From Massilia sp. UBA2604 (GTDB taxonomy: Bacteria; Pseudomonadota; Gammaproteobacteria; Burkholderiales; Burkholderiaceae_D): 32,677 nt of DNA. Below, in pieces: positions 17,263 through 23,821 of the stretch. Position 1 is the first letter of the stretch; each line of letters begins with the position of its first letter. The position numbers and the translations under genes were made by a program. The DNA lies in NCBI GenBank assembly GCA_002339265.1, contig DDKG01000053.1:1-32677 (forward strand). Reading direction: 5' to 3'. The notes under the pieces are model-generated. The model worked only from the letters and a program-made list of their open reading frames with translations. It was not told the DNA's origin and made no database searches.

Positions 17263-18299
17263 GCCGTCTCGAGCGCGCGCGGCGCGGGCGCGGTCTGCGG
17301 CGCCAGCGCCGCCGCGACCTGCGACAGGGCCAGGAACTGGCCGCCGATCTCGTCGCGGAACCAGGCGCAGTAATCGTGGATCGTGGCGATCAGGCGTTCG
17401 CGGTCGGCAGCATCGCGCACATAGGGCGTATGACCCGGCACCAGCGAGGGGCTGTGGTAAGTGAGCGAGAACACTTCGCAGCCGCCGGCGCGCAGCGCCC
17501 GCGTCAGGCGCCGCATTTCGTCGCCGCTGGCGACTTCCGGGCTGAGGCGGATGCGCTCGAGCGCGCGAGTGCGCGCCAGCACGCCGCCCATGCGCAGCGC
17601 GCGTCCCGCCGGGCTGCGCGCCAGGTCGAACAGCTGCGGCCCCATGCCGCGCAACCAGCCGGCGTAGCCAGTGGTCACAGGCAGCTCGAGCAGGCGCCGG
17701 CCGCCGGCCTCGAACCAGTAGGGATGTTCATCGAAGGCGCGAAAGTCCGGAGCGCCGTCGTCCTCGAAGCGGGTGTAGGGCACCACGCTGGCGTCGATCT
17801 CGTAGCCCAGCGCAGCCACTGCCTCGGCGCTGTGCGCCCCCAGGCCGTAGCGGCCGGCCTTGAAGGCGGTTGGGGCGCGTCCAAAGGCGTTGCCGATGGC
17901 ATTGGTGAGCATGCGCAGCTTGGCCAGTTCCAGTTCGCGCGGCAGGTTGCCGGCATAGGAATTGAAGCGCGTGACCTGTTCTTCGTACGGCGGCGAAACC
18001 CAGGGGTGCAGCTGGGTGCCGATGTCGCAGCGCCCTTCCTGCATCAGGCGGCGCAGGGTGGCGACCGCCTGCGGGGCGGTGGCGACCGGCCAGTCGACCA
18101 TATACGCCGGCACGATGCCGAAACGGTCGAACACGCGCTCGTGCATCAGGGGCTGGGCTGCGACCGAGGCGGTATCGACGTTGGCGCGGTCGAATGGCCG
18201 GTCCCAGGCGAATTCTTCCTCGGTATCGACGATCACGATCAGGACCGGCGGCCGGCCGGCCGGAAGCCGGGCCGCTACATGGTTGATTGTGCTTAGCAT
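17256..18299 (-). CDS. polysaccharide deacetylase family protein (WalW-like)
   Basis: A 347-residue NodB-fold protein. The metal and catalytic aspartate region is IVIVDTEEEFAWDRPF (Asp25 and neighbours), the first histidine region is DIGTQLHPW (His98), followed by FKAGRYGLG and the late FSLTYHSPSLVPGHTPY. The DTEEEF motif in place of the usual TFDD is typical of the WalW subgroup. There is no signal peptide, so it probably acts in the cytoplasm or on membrane-linked intermediates, removing N- or O-acetyl groups from sugars. The ATG at 18299 fits the family; an in-frame ATG at 18356 would add 19 residues. It is monocistronic and convergent with the GNAT gene. Confidence 0.85.
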   Translation of the reverse strand: MLSTINHVAARLPAGRPPVLIVIVDTEEEFAWDRPFDRANVDTASVAAQPLMHERVFDRFGIVPAYMVDWPVATAPQAVATLRRLMQEGRCDIGTQLHPWVSPPYEEQVTRFNSYAGNLPRELELAKLRMLTNAIGNAFGRAPTAFKAGRYGLGAHSAEAVAALGYEIDASVVPYTRFEDDGAPDFRAFDEHPYWFEAGGRRLLELPVTTGYAGWLRGMGPQLFDLARSPAGRALRMGGVLARTRALERIRLSPEVASGDEMRRLTRALRAGGCEVFSLTYHSPSLVPGHTPYVRDAADRERLIATIHDYCAWFRDEIGGQFLALSQVAAALAPQTAPAPRALETAR

Positions 18300-18831
18300 T
18301 GCATCATTTCCGCGAAGCCCGAGTGCGCCACACCGGCGCAGCACAACGGCCGGCACTATGTCCTTGGATAAGCGGACTGGCCATGTCGCCAGTCCATTGA
18401 TGTTGTCATCCTATCACACTAAAGAATGTTTCAATGTCAACTTCGCAATAGTGTGCGAGTCTTGCTCAACCCAAATTCAGTAAATACGAAACCTTATTGA
18501 CCGAAAAGTCGCTATTAACACACCTAAAATCGAAATTGATCGAGATCTAAATGCAATAAAACCAAGAGAATTGTAGCTTTTTCACGTATTTGGCAAAAAT
18601 ACGCTTGACTTTATTAGCATCAATACTTTCAAAAGCGCTATCTTCGTTGTTTTTGCGCAGAAAATCGGCAAAATCTGTTCAAAATTGGCCCACGGAAATT
18701 TTGGAGCGGGTAAAGTTCAGTTCCACATGGAAATTAAATTTCTCTTGCGAACTGTTACCCCTACTCAAATGACCTCTGACCAGATGATCCCGAGCCGCGC
18801 GGAACGTGGCAATGTGCGAATCTCGCAGCCG
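18300..18831. promoter_or_regulatory. AT-rich divergent intergenic region
   Basis: No convincing gene is seen. From about 18400 to 18780 the DNA is strikingly AT-rich against its GC-rich surroundings. It separates the deacetylase from the lipoprotein gene and must hold both promoters. A minus-strand TTGACA (18435-18440) with an 18-nt spacer to TGATAG (18411-18416) is a weak promoter candidate for the deacetylase. For the + strand no convincing -35/-10 pair was found. Depending on the true start, its last 63-105 nt may be coding for the lipoprotein gene. Confidence 0.5.
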
Positions 18832-21102
18832 ATGCGCCACCCTGCGCGTTGCGCTCCGATCCTCGCCACGGTACTGAGCGCCGCCCTGCTGAGCGCCTGC
18901 GGCGGCGGCGGCGGCGACGATCTCGCGGCCGACGCGGTCTCGTATACCGATTCCGGCACTGCACTGGCCAAGACCAACGTCGTCGCGCCTCGTCCGGCCA
19001 CCCCGACCGTGCTGACTCCGATCACCGCGAACAACCCGGCAGGAATCGTCGCCGGCGCCACGATCACCGACTTCGAGATCCAGAACCTGGGCGCCGCCCA
19101 GACCAATGTGCCATTCACCTTCGGCCAGGTGATCGCAGCCGGCCAGATGGCCAAGACCGAAGGCCTGGCGGCGCGCCTGTCGAACGGCACCCTGATGCGC
19201 CTGCAGGCCGACATCAAGGCCACCCACGCCGACGGCTCGGTGCGCCATGTGATCGTGTCCGGCATCTTGCCGACCCTGGCGGTCGGCCAGATCGAGAAAA
19301 TCCAGCTGGTCAAGTCGACCGCATCCGAAAAAAGCAACGTGACCTTGCAAGGCCTGGCCGCCAGCGGCCTGAGCGCGAAGGTTGCCATCACCGCCGACGG
19401 CGTGCAATACAGCGCTTCTCTGGCCGATGCGCTGGCCTCTCCGAAACCCGTCAGCTGGCTGTCGGGCACGATCGCCAACGAATGGATCGTGAACGCCCCA
19501 GTCAAGGACGGCGCCGGCGTCGCGCACCCGCTGCTGACTGCCAGTTTCGCCGTGCGCTGGTATCCGGGCCTGTCGAATCAGGCGCGGGTCGACGTGGTCG
19601 TCGAAAACACTAAGACCTTCAAGGCAGGCGCCCGCAATCTCGTTTATGACGTGAACGTCGATGTCGCCGGCCGCAGCATCTATACCAAGGCCGGACTGAC
19701 CCATTACCACCACGCGCGCTGGCACCAGAGTGCCTGGTGGGATGCCGCTCGCGCGCCCCAGGCGCACGTGCGCCACAACACGTCCTACCTGATCGCATCG
19801 AAAGCGGTGTCGAACTACGACCAGAACGTGGTGCCGTCGGAAAGCATGCTGGCCGGGCTGGGCAAGGGCATCACCGCCGCCAACACCGGTCCGATGAAAA
19901 TCGGTCCCGTCATGGCCGCCATGGGCACCACGGGTGGACGCGCCGACATCGGACCGCTGCCTTCCTGGTCGGTGGCCTACCTGCTGTCGAAAGACCAGCG
20001 CGCGCTGACCTCGATGATGGCCGCCGCCGATGGCGCCGCCAGCTGGTCGATTCACCTGCGCGATGAAAACACCGGCAACCCGGTGCGCGCCGACAGCGCG
20101 GCCAACAAGAATATTTCGACCCACATGAATCTGGCCAACAAGGGTCCGCTGCCGGTGCCGCGTTGCGCCAATAACAACAAGCAGCTGTGCAGTACGCCAT
20201 ATTCGCACGATACCGCCCACCAGCCGTCGATGGTCTACCTCCCTTACCTGCTGACCGGCGACTATTACTATCTCGAAGAACTGCTGTTCTGGGCGGCCGC
20301 GAATCCGCTGGAGACCGATCCAGGCAATTCCGGCTACGGCCAGGGCCTGGTGCGCTGGCAGCAGGTGCGCGGCCAGGCCTGGTCGCTGCGCACGCTCGGC
20401 CATGCCGCCTATGTCACTCCGGACAACCATCCGCTGAAGGACTATGTTGTCAAACAGGTCGACAACAATCTGAATTTCTATCACGCGACTTATGTAGTCG
20501 GCAATCCGAACCAGCTCGGAGTGTATGACGGCTCCGGCGCCAGTTCGTTCAAGGTGGCCGCTTCGGCCCCCTGGCAGGACGACTTCCTGACCTGGAGCTT
20601 CGGCTACCTGGCGGAACTCGGCTTCGAGAAGGCCCTGCCGATCCTCCAGTGGAAGGCGAAGTATGCCGTCGGCCGCATGACCACCCCCGGCTTCTGCTGG
20701 ATCCAGGGTTCGGCGTATCACCTGGAGTTCCGCCCAAGCGCCAAGGAACCGATCTTCAGCGACCTGACCAGCATGCATGCGTTCAACTTTGCCGGCGACA
20801 GCATCCTGAACGAAAGCAAGCGGCTGAAGCATCCGCAGGGCCTGAAATACATTGACCAGCCTTGTGGCAGCGTCCAGCAGAGCGATTGGCTGCGCGTCGC
20901 GTCCAAGGGACGCTGGTCTCCGGGCCGCATGTCGGGCTACTCGGATTCGACCATGGGCTATCCGTCCAATATGCAGCCGGCGCTGGCAGTAGCGGCAACG
21001 TCGGGCATCGCCAACGCGACCCAGGCCTGGACCGTCTTCAGTGGCCGTGCAGACCAGCCCGACTACCGAAACGGCCCGCAGTGGAACATCGTTCCGCGCT
21101 GA
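18832..21102 (+). CDS. large secreted lipoprotein, RIFT-barrel/PcRGLX-like (possible polysaccharide-active enzyme)
   Basis: A 756-residue lipoprotein if started at ATG 18832: short charged n-region, hydrophobic core and lipobox LLSAC with Cys23, followed by a glycine run. In-frame ATGs at 18727, 18769 and 18784 are possible but make the n-region unusually long, and no site has a good ribosome sequence. The segment NVPFTFGQV to ATHADGSVRHVIVSG resembles the N-terminal RIFT barrel of PcRGLX/YetA-like proteins. The later half (HYHHARWHQ, LPYLLTGDYYYLEEL, WSLRTLGHAAY) looks like an alpha/alpha-toroid lyase or hydrolase domain. I cannot name a characterised family. The closest relative here is the protein at 23822. 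It probably acts on exopolysaccharide at the cell envelope; this is inferred from fold impression and context. Confidence 0.72.
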   Translation: MRHPARCAPILATVLSAALLSACGGGGGDDLAADAVSYTDSGTALAKTNVVAPRPATPTVLTPITANNPAGIVAGATITDFEIQNLGAAQTNVPFTFGQVIAAGQMAKTEGLAARLSNGTLMRLQADIKATHADGSVRHVIVSGILPTLAVGQIEKIQLVKSTASEKSNVTLQGLAASGLSAKVAITADGVQYSASLADALASPKPVSWLSGTIANEWIVNAPVKDGAGVAHPLLTASFAVRWYPGLSNQARVDVVVENTKTFKAGARNLVYDVNVDVAGRSIYTKAGLTHYHHARWHQSAWWDAARAPQAHVRHNTSYLIASKAVSNYDQNVVPSESMLAGLGKGITAANTGPMKIGPVMAAMGTTGGRADIGPLPSWSVAYLLSKDQRALTSMMAAADGAASWSIHLRDENTGNPVRADSAANKNISTHMNLANKGPLPVPRCANNNKQLCSTPYSHDTAHQPSMVYLPYLLTGDYYYLEELLFWAAANPLETDPGNSGYGQGLVRWQQVRGQAWSLRTLGHAAYVTPDNHPLKDYVVKQVDNNLNFYHATYVVGNPNQLGVYDGSGASSFKVAASAPWQDDFLTWSFGYLAELGFEKALPILQWKAKYAVGRMTTPGFCWIQGSAYHLEFRPSAKEPIFSDLTSMHAFNFAGDSILNESKRLKHPQGLKYIDQPCGSVQQSDWLRVASKGRWSPGRMSGYSDSTMGYPSNMQPALAVAATSGIANATQAWTVFSGRADQPDYRNGPQWNIVPR

Positions 21103-21158
21103 TCACACGCGGCATCCCGGCAAGCTTCGCCTGAAGCCACTGTCCGGGAGCCGATCCG

Positions 21159-21193
21159 AGGCGGCGCCACCCGAAGGTGGCGCCGCCTTTTTT
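21159..21193 (+). terminator. intrinsic terminator of the lipoprotein gene
   Basis: A perfect 13-bp stem (21159-21171 with 21176-21188) with a CGAA tetraloop is followed by a run of six T (21188-21193). It lies 56 nt after the lipoprotein stop. The T-run overlaps the left target-site duplication of the IS1595-like element, so the element inserted directly at the end of the terminator. Confidence 0.93.
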
Positions 21194-21197
21194 ACGT
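21190..21197. repeat. left target-site duplication (TTTTACGT)
   Basis: TTTTACGT directly abuts the left inverted repeat and is repeated exactly at 21607-21614 after the right inverted repeat. Eight bases is the usual duplication length for the IS1595 family. Confidence 0.92.
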
Positions 21198-21222
21198 GGC
21201 GCTGTACCCGTTAACTATTGAT
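21198..21222 (+). repeat. left terminal inverted repeat of the IS1595-like element
   Basis: Begins GGCGCTGT and matches the reverse complement of 21582-21606 at 20 of 25 positions; the mismatches are at positions 9-11, 18 and 22. The ancestral transposase stop codon (TAA at 21213-21211, minus strand) lies inside it. Confidence 0.88.
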
Positions 21223-21566
21223 GACTCCGAATGCGATGCGGAGCAAGTGTTCGATAGAATTGACTCTACTGCCATCGAGCGCCCAGTGCCAGCCGAGGTA
21301 ATTGGGCAGGCGGCGCGACGCCACGCCACGCCATGGAAGCGCGCCAGCCATTGCTTGAAGCGCCGGTGATAGGCATTCACATTCTGGATATGGATGGCGC
21401 CTTCTGCGCTGGTGCGGACCCGTTCTCCGCCGCTGAGATCGACCGCCAGGTGCGCGACGCCATGGGCATGGGCGAAGGCTGGATAAGCGGCGTTGCCGTC
21501 GGTGACCAGCAGCGCCTGGGGAGCGAGTCCAGGCAGCAGGTGCTTGACCAGGTGGGTCGCCCTCAA
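21211..21566 (-). pseudogene. ISXO2-like transposase, N-terminally deleted and frameshifted
   Basis: The minus strand reads LLVTDGNAAYPAFAHAHG, then HIQNVNAYHRRFKQWLARFHGVA, the conserved DDE-region and C-terminal motifs of ISXO2-like transposases. After HGVA the frame is lost; the expected SRRLPNYLGWHWALDG and SIEHLLRIAFGVINS, ending in TAA at 21211-21213, continue in another frame. The break coincides with a tandem GCCAC-GCCAC (21320-21329); removing one 5-bp copy restores HGVASRRLPNYLGW. No in-frame sequence upstream of 21566 belongs to the transposase, since a stop occurs within nine bases. The protein would be inactive. Confidence 0.9.
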
Positions 21567-21581
21567 GGTAGTTCAGTGCTC

Positions 21582-21606
21582 ATCCATATTTAACGTTGAC
21601 AGCGCC
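21582..21606 (-). repeat. right terminal inverted repeat of the IS1595-like element
   Basis: Read on the minus strand it begins GGCGCTGT and pairs with the left repeat at 20 of 25 positions. It is followed outward by the second copy of TTTTACGT. Confidence 0.88.
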
Positions 21607-21614
21607 TTTTACGT
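21607..21614. repeat. right target-site duplication (TTTTACGT)
   Basis: Exact copy of 21190-21197. The stop codon of the neighbouring minus-strand glycosyltransferase (TAA, 21611-21609) lies within it, so the insertion did not alter that protein. Confidence 0.92.
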
Positions 21615-22604
21615 CGGCCCCCCCGCGCGCCAGGCACGCAACCGGCAGCGCAAGCTGCGCAGACCCAGGCCGGCCAGCACCAGCGGCGCCGGTACGCGCC
21701 GGCGCGCCGGAATGGTATCGAACAACAGTTCGGCCCAGGCCCGGGTGCACGCCTCGGCCCGCACTTCTTCACCACGGCGTAATCCGTTCTCGACCATCGC
21801 CCGGTACAACAGCGGCTCCGCCGCCAGGCGCGCCAATGCCGCCCCGGCTTCGCGCGCCGACGCGACTTCGATGTAGTCGAGCGGCGAGCGGCGCAGTTCG
21901 CGGTAGGCCTGCTCGGGACCGAGGATGGCCGGCACCCCGGCCAGCCAGGCGTTGATCAATTTGCTGGCCGGCTTTTTGACGTGCAAATGCGACACGTCCT
22001 TGCGCATCGCCAGCACCACGTCGATGTCGTGGTAATCGTTCCAGCTAGTCTGGTAGGAAGCGGCATTGCCGCCCCATGCCACCGCGTCGCAGCGCCATTC
22101 GATGTCCTGGCGCCGCAATGCGTCGGCCCATTCGGGCGCGGCGAATTCGGGCGTCATCTCGCCCACCGTTCCCTTGAAGGCGACCGTGCGCACCGCATCG
22201 CCGCGGCGCGCATCGCGCGCCACCAGGCCCGGCTGCGGCCAATGCTGGATGTGGAAGGCGGCGTTGCCGTCCGCGGAGCCGGCGTTCTGCACGATCTCGA
22301 CGTCGGCATGCGGCTGGCGCGGGCGGTCGGCGCGCGCCGCCACGATGGTCAGCGGCGCGCTCCAGCGCCGCCGGCACAGCAGCACCGGCACGTGGTCGGC
22401 ATGGACCACCACCAGGCCGGACGCCGGCGCCTGGGCGGTCAGCATCACCGGATAGCCGGCCCGCTTCAGGCGCAGATAGGTCTGGCCGATCCAGACCTGC
22501 ACGCCAGTACTGAACAGTTTCCAGTCCCGGTCCGGGTCGGCGTCCCGGAACAGGGATACCTGTTGTGGATCTGGCATGAAAAATGTTACATGATCATTAC
22601 TCAA
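21609..22604 (-). CDS. glycosyltransferase-like protein (GT-B type)
   Basis: A 331-residue soluble protein. The C-terminal part VSHLHVKKPASKLINAWLAGVPAILGPEQAYRELRR looks like the donor-binding half of GT-B glycosyltransferases, with the loop that normally carries the nucleotide-sugar contacts. The N-terminal half has VTFFMPDPQQVSLFRD and WIGQTYLRLKRAGYPV. I do not recognise a named family. A TTG start at 22604 is preferred because minus-strand GGAG lies five bases before it and the VTFFMPDP segment looks conserved; an internal ATG at 22577 would cut into that segment. It is transcribed alone, divergent from the next glycosyltransferase, and ends inside the target duplication of the IS element. 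Its role in adding a sugar to the local polymer is inferred. Confidence 0.7.
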   Translation of the reverse strand: MSNDHVTFFMPDPQQVSLFRDADPDRDWKLFSTGVQVWIGQTYLRLKRAGYPVMLTAQAPASGLVVVHADHVPVLLCRRRWSAPLTIVAARADRPRQPHADVEIVQNAGSADGNAAFHIQHWPQPGLVARDARRGDAVRTVAFKGTVGEMTPEFAAPEWADALRRQDIEWRCDAVAWGGNAASYQTSWNDYHDIDVVLAMRKDVSHLHVKKPASKLINAWLAGVPAILGPEQAYRELRRSPLDYIEVASAREAGAALARLAAEPLLYRAMVENGLRRGEEVRAEACTRAWAELLFDTIPARRRVPAPLVLAGLGLRSLRCRLRAWRAGGPT

Positions 22605-22727
22605 TGGCGCTCCGTACGTGAATTTTCTGTGAAAACATGCTGATCTTCCGGCGCTGGACCCGGCTGAAGCATGAAGATAATGTCAAATGGCAAAAAATGC
22701 AGCACGGAACGCGTGCGGCACGGAAAT

Positions 22728-22739
22728 CAGCATATAATA
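22728..22739 (+). promoter_or_regulatory. possible -10 region before the second accessory glycosyltransferase
   Basis: CAGCATATAATA contains a perfect TATAAT (22733-22738), about 104 nt before the ATG at 22842. No -35 match lies at 16-18 nt. The same 12 bases occur at 26072-26083 before the flippase gene, which suggests a shared promoter type. The rest of 22605-22841 shows no gene. Confidence 0.4.
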
Positions 22740-22841
22740 ATCGCGCGCTATTGCAAGAAAGGCAATAATTTCACGCCAGCGCCCATCAATCAGGCGGCAA
22801 GTGACGCCCGCCCCCGGATGCCGATACAGGAGTCAGTCAGG

Positions 22842-23801
22842 ATGTCTTTAATACAGAGGATCGTTCAACGCCTGAAGCGGGATTATTTCCGCTCCCGGCA
22901 CACGAAGGTGACCCGGCAAATCTTGTCGACCCCTCCGGTCGAACGCGGCAAGCTGCCGTTCATGCTGCTGTCGATGGTCCATACCCGCGACGTTCTCTCC
23001 TACCTGGTGGCGCTCAAGTCCTTCGTGCGCTATGCCAACGCGGAGCGGGTCGTGGTGGTCTGCGATCCCTCGATCACCGACGACGACCGCGCCGTGCTGC
23101 GCCGGCACGTGCCGCACATCGAACTGCACCATGCCGACGAGTTCGTGCATCCCGACATCCCGCGCGGCGGCGTGTGGGAAAGGCTGTACGCGATCTCGGG
23201 CTTCGTGCGCGACACCTACGTGGTCCAGCTCGACGCCGACACGGTCACGGTCCAGCCGATCCCGGAAATCGTGGACGGCGTGCGCAACGGCACCGGCTTC
23301 GTGCTGGCCGACCTGCCCGACACCCCGCTGCGCCAGCTGCCGGCGGTGCGCGAGCACGCGCTGGGCGTGCTCAAACCGGGCGCCCACATCCAGACCATTT
23401 CCGAGAGCGAGATGGTCAATGTCGGCCTGCCGCAGGACGCCCTGTACGTGCGCGGCTGCGCCGGCTTTACCGGCTTCCCGCGCTCGGAGACCATGCGCGA
23501 CGCCATGCTCGACTTTTCGCGCCGCATGACCGGCAAGCTGGGCGAGGACTGGAAGCGCTGGGGCACCGAGCAGGTAACCTCGAACTATCTGGTAGCCAAC
23601 GCCCGCGGCACCCAGACGCTGCCCTTCCCCAAATACGGCACGCCTGACTGCGCCAATGCGGAAACGGCTTTCCTGCACTTCATCGGTTCGATGCGCTTCA
23701 TTAACAGCAAGTATGAAGCGACCTCGCGCGACGTGATCCGCGCGCTCGCCGTCGCACCCGGCGCCGGCGCCACGCTCGCGCAGTCGACCACGGCGCTCTG
23801 A
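22842..23801 (+). CDS. GT-A-type glycosyltransferase
   Basis: A 319-residue soluble protein. FMLLSMVHTRDVLSYLVALKSF near the N-terminus and the metal-binding Asp131-Ala-Asp133 in YVVQLDADTVTV indicate a GT-A glycosyltransferase, similar in outline to GT8-like enzymes. Later segments are EMVNVGLPQDALYVRGCAGF and GTEQVTSNYLVAN. The ATG at 22842 is supported by AGGAG at 22828-22832; the frame is open further upstream without conserved sequence. Only 20 nt separate it from the second large secreted protein, so the two are probably co-transcribed and work on the same glycan. Donor and acceptor are unknown. Confidence 0.78.
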   Translation: MSLIQRIVQRLKRDYFRSRHTKVTRQILSTPPVERGKLPFMLLSMVHTRDVLSYLVALKSFVRYANAERVVVVCDPSITDDDRAVLRRHVPHIELHHADEFVHPDIPRGGVWERLYAISGFVRDTYVVQLDADTVTVQPIPEIVDGVRNGTGFVLADLPDTPLRQLPAVREHALGVLKPGAHIQTISESEMVNVGLPQDALYVRGCAGFTGFPRSETMRDAMLDFSRRMTGKLGEDWKRWGTEQVTSNYLVANARGTQTLPFPKYGTPDCANAETAFLHFIGSMRFINSKYEATSRDVIRALAVAPGAGATLAQSTTAL

Positions 23802-23821
23802 CGCCGACGCCCAGCGCTGCG

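Larger units (their letters stand above)
21198..21606. mobile_element. internally deleted IS1595-family (ISXO2-like) element, MITE-like
   Basis: The 409-bp element has terminal inverted repeats of about 25 bp (21198-21222 and 21582-21606, 20 of 25 positions identical, both beginning GGCGCTGT) and an 8-bp direct duplication of TTTTACGT on both sides. Inside is only the C-terminal part of an ISXO2-like transposase on the minus strand; the N-terminal two thirds are missing between the right repeat and 21566, and the remaining part is frameshifted. It cannot make its own transposase but could still be moved in trans, because both ends are present. It sits between the lipoprotein terminator and the 3' end of the glycosyltransferase gene. 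Confidence 0.93.

Noticed and set aside
18591..18604. A sigma-54-like TGGC...GC sequence upstream of the lipoprotein gene
   Set aside because: GG and GC are nine bases apart, not ten, so the spacing is wrong for RpoN.
18679..20832. A 717-codon minus-strand frame opposite the secreted lipoprotein
   Set aside because: No signal, motif or conserved domain; the + strand protein has a lipobox and a close paralogue in the window.
20980..21102. PEP-CTERM-type sorting tail on the large secreted proteins
   Set aside because: The C-termini end in WNIVPR and AIVPRITAQDD, with no hydrophobic helix and basic cluster.
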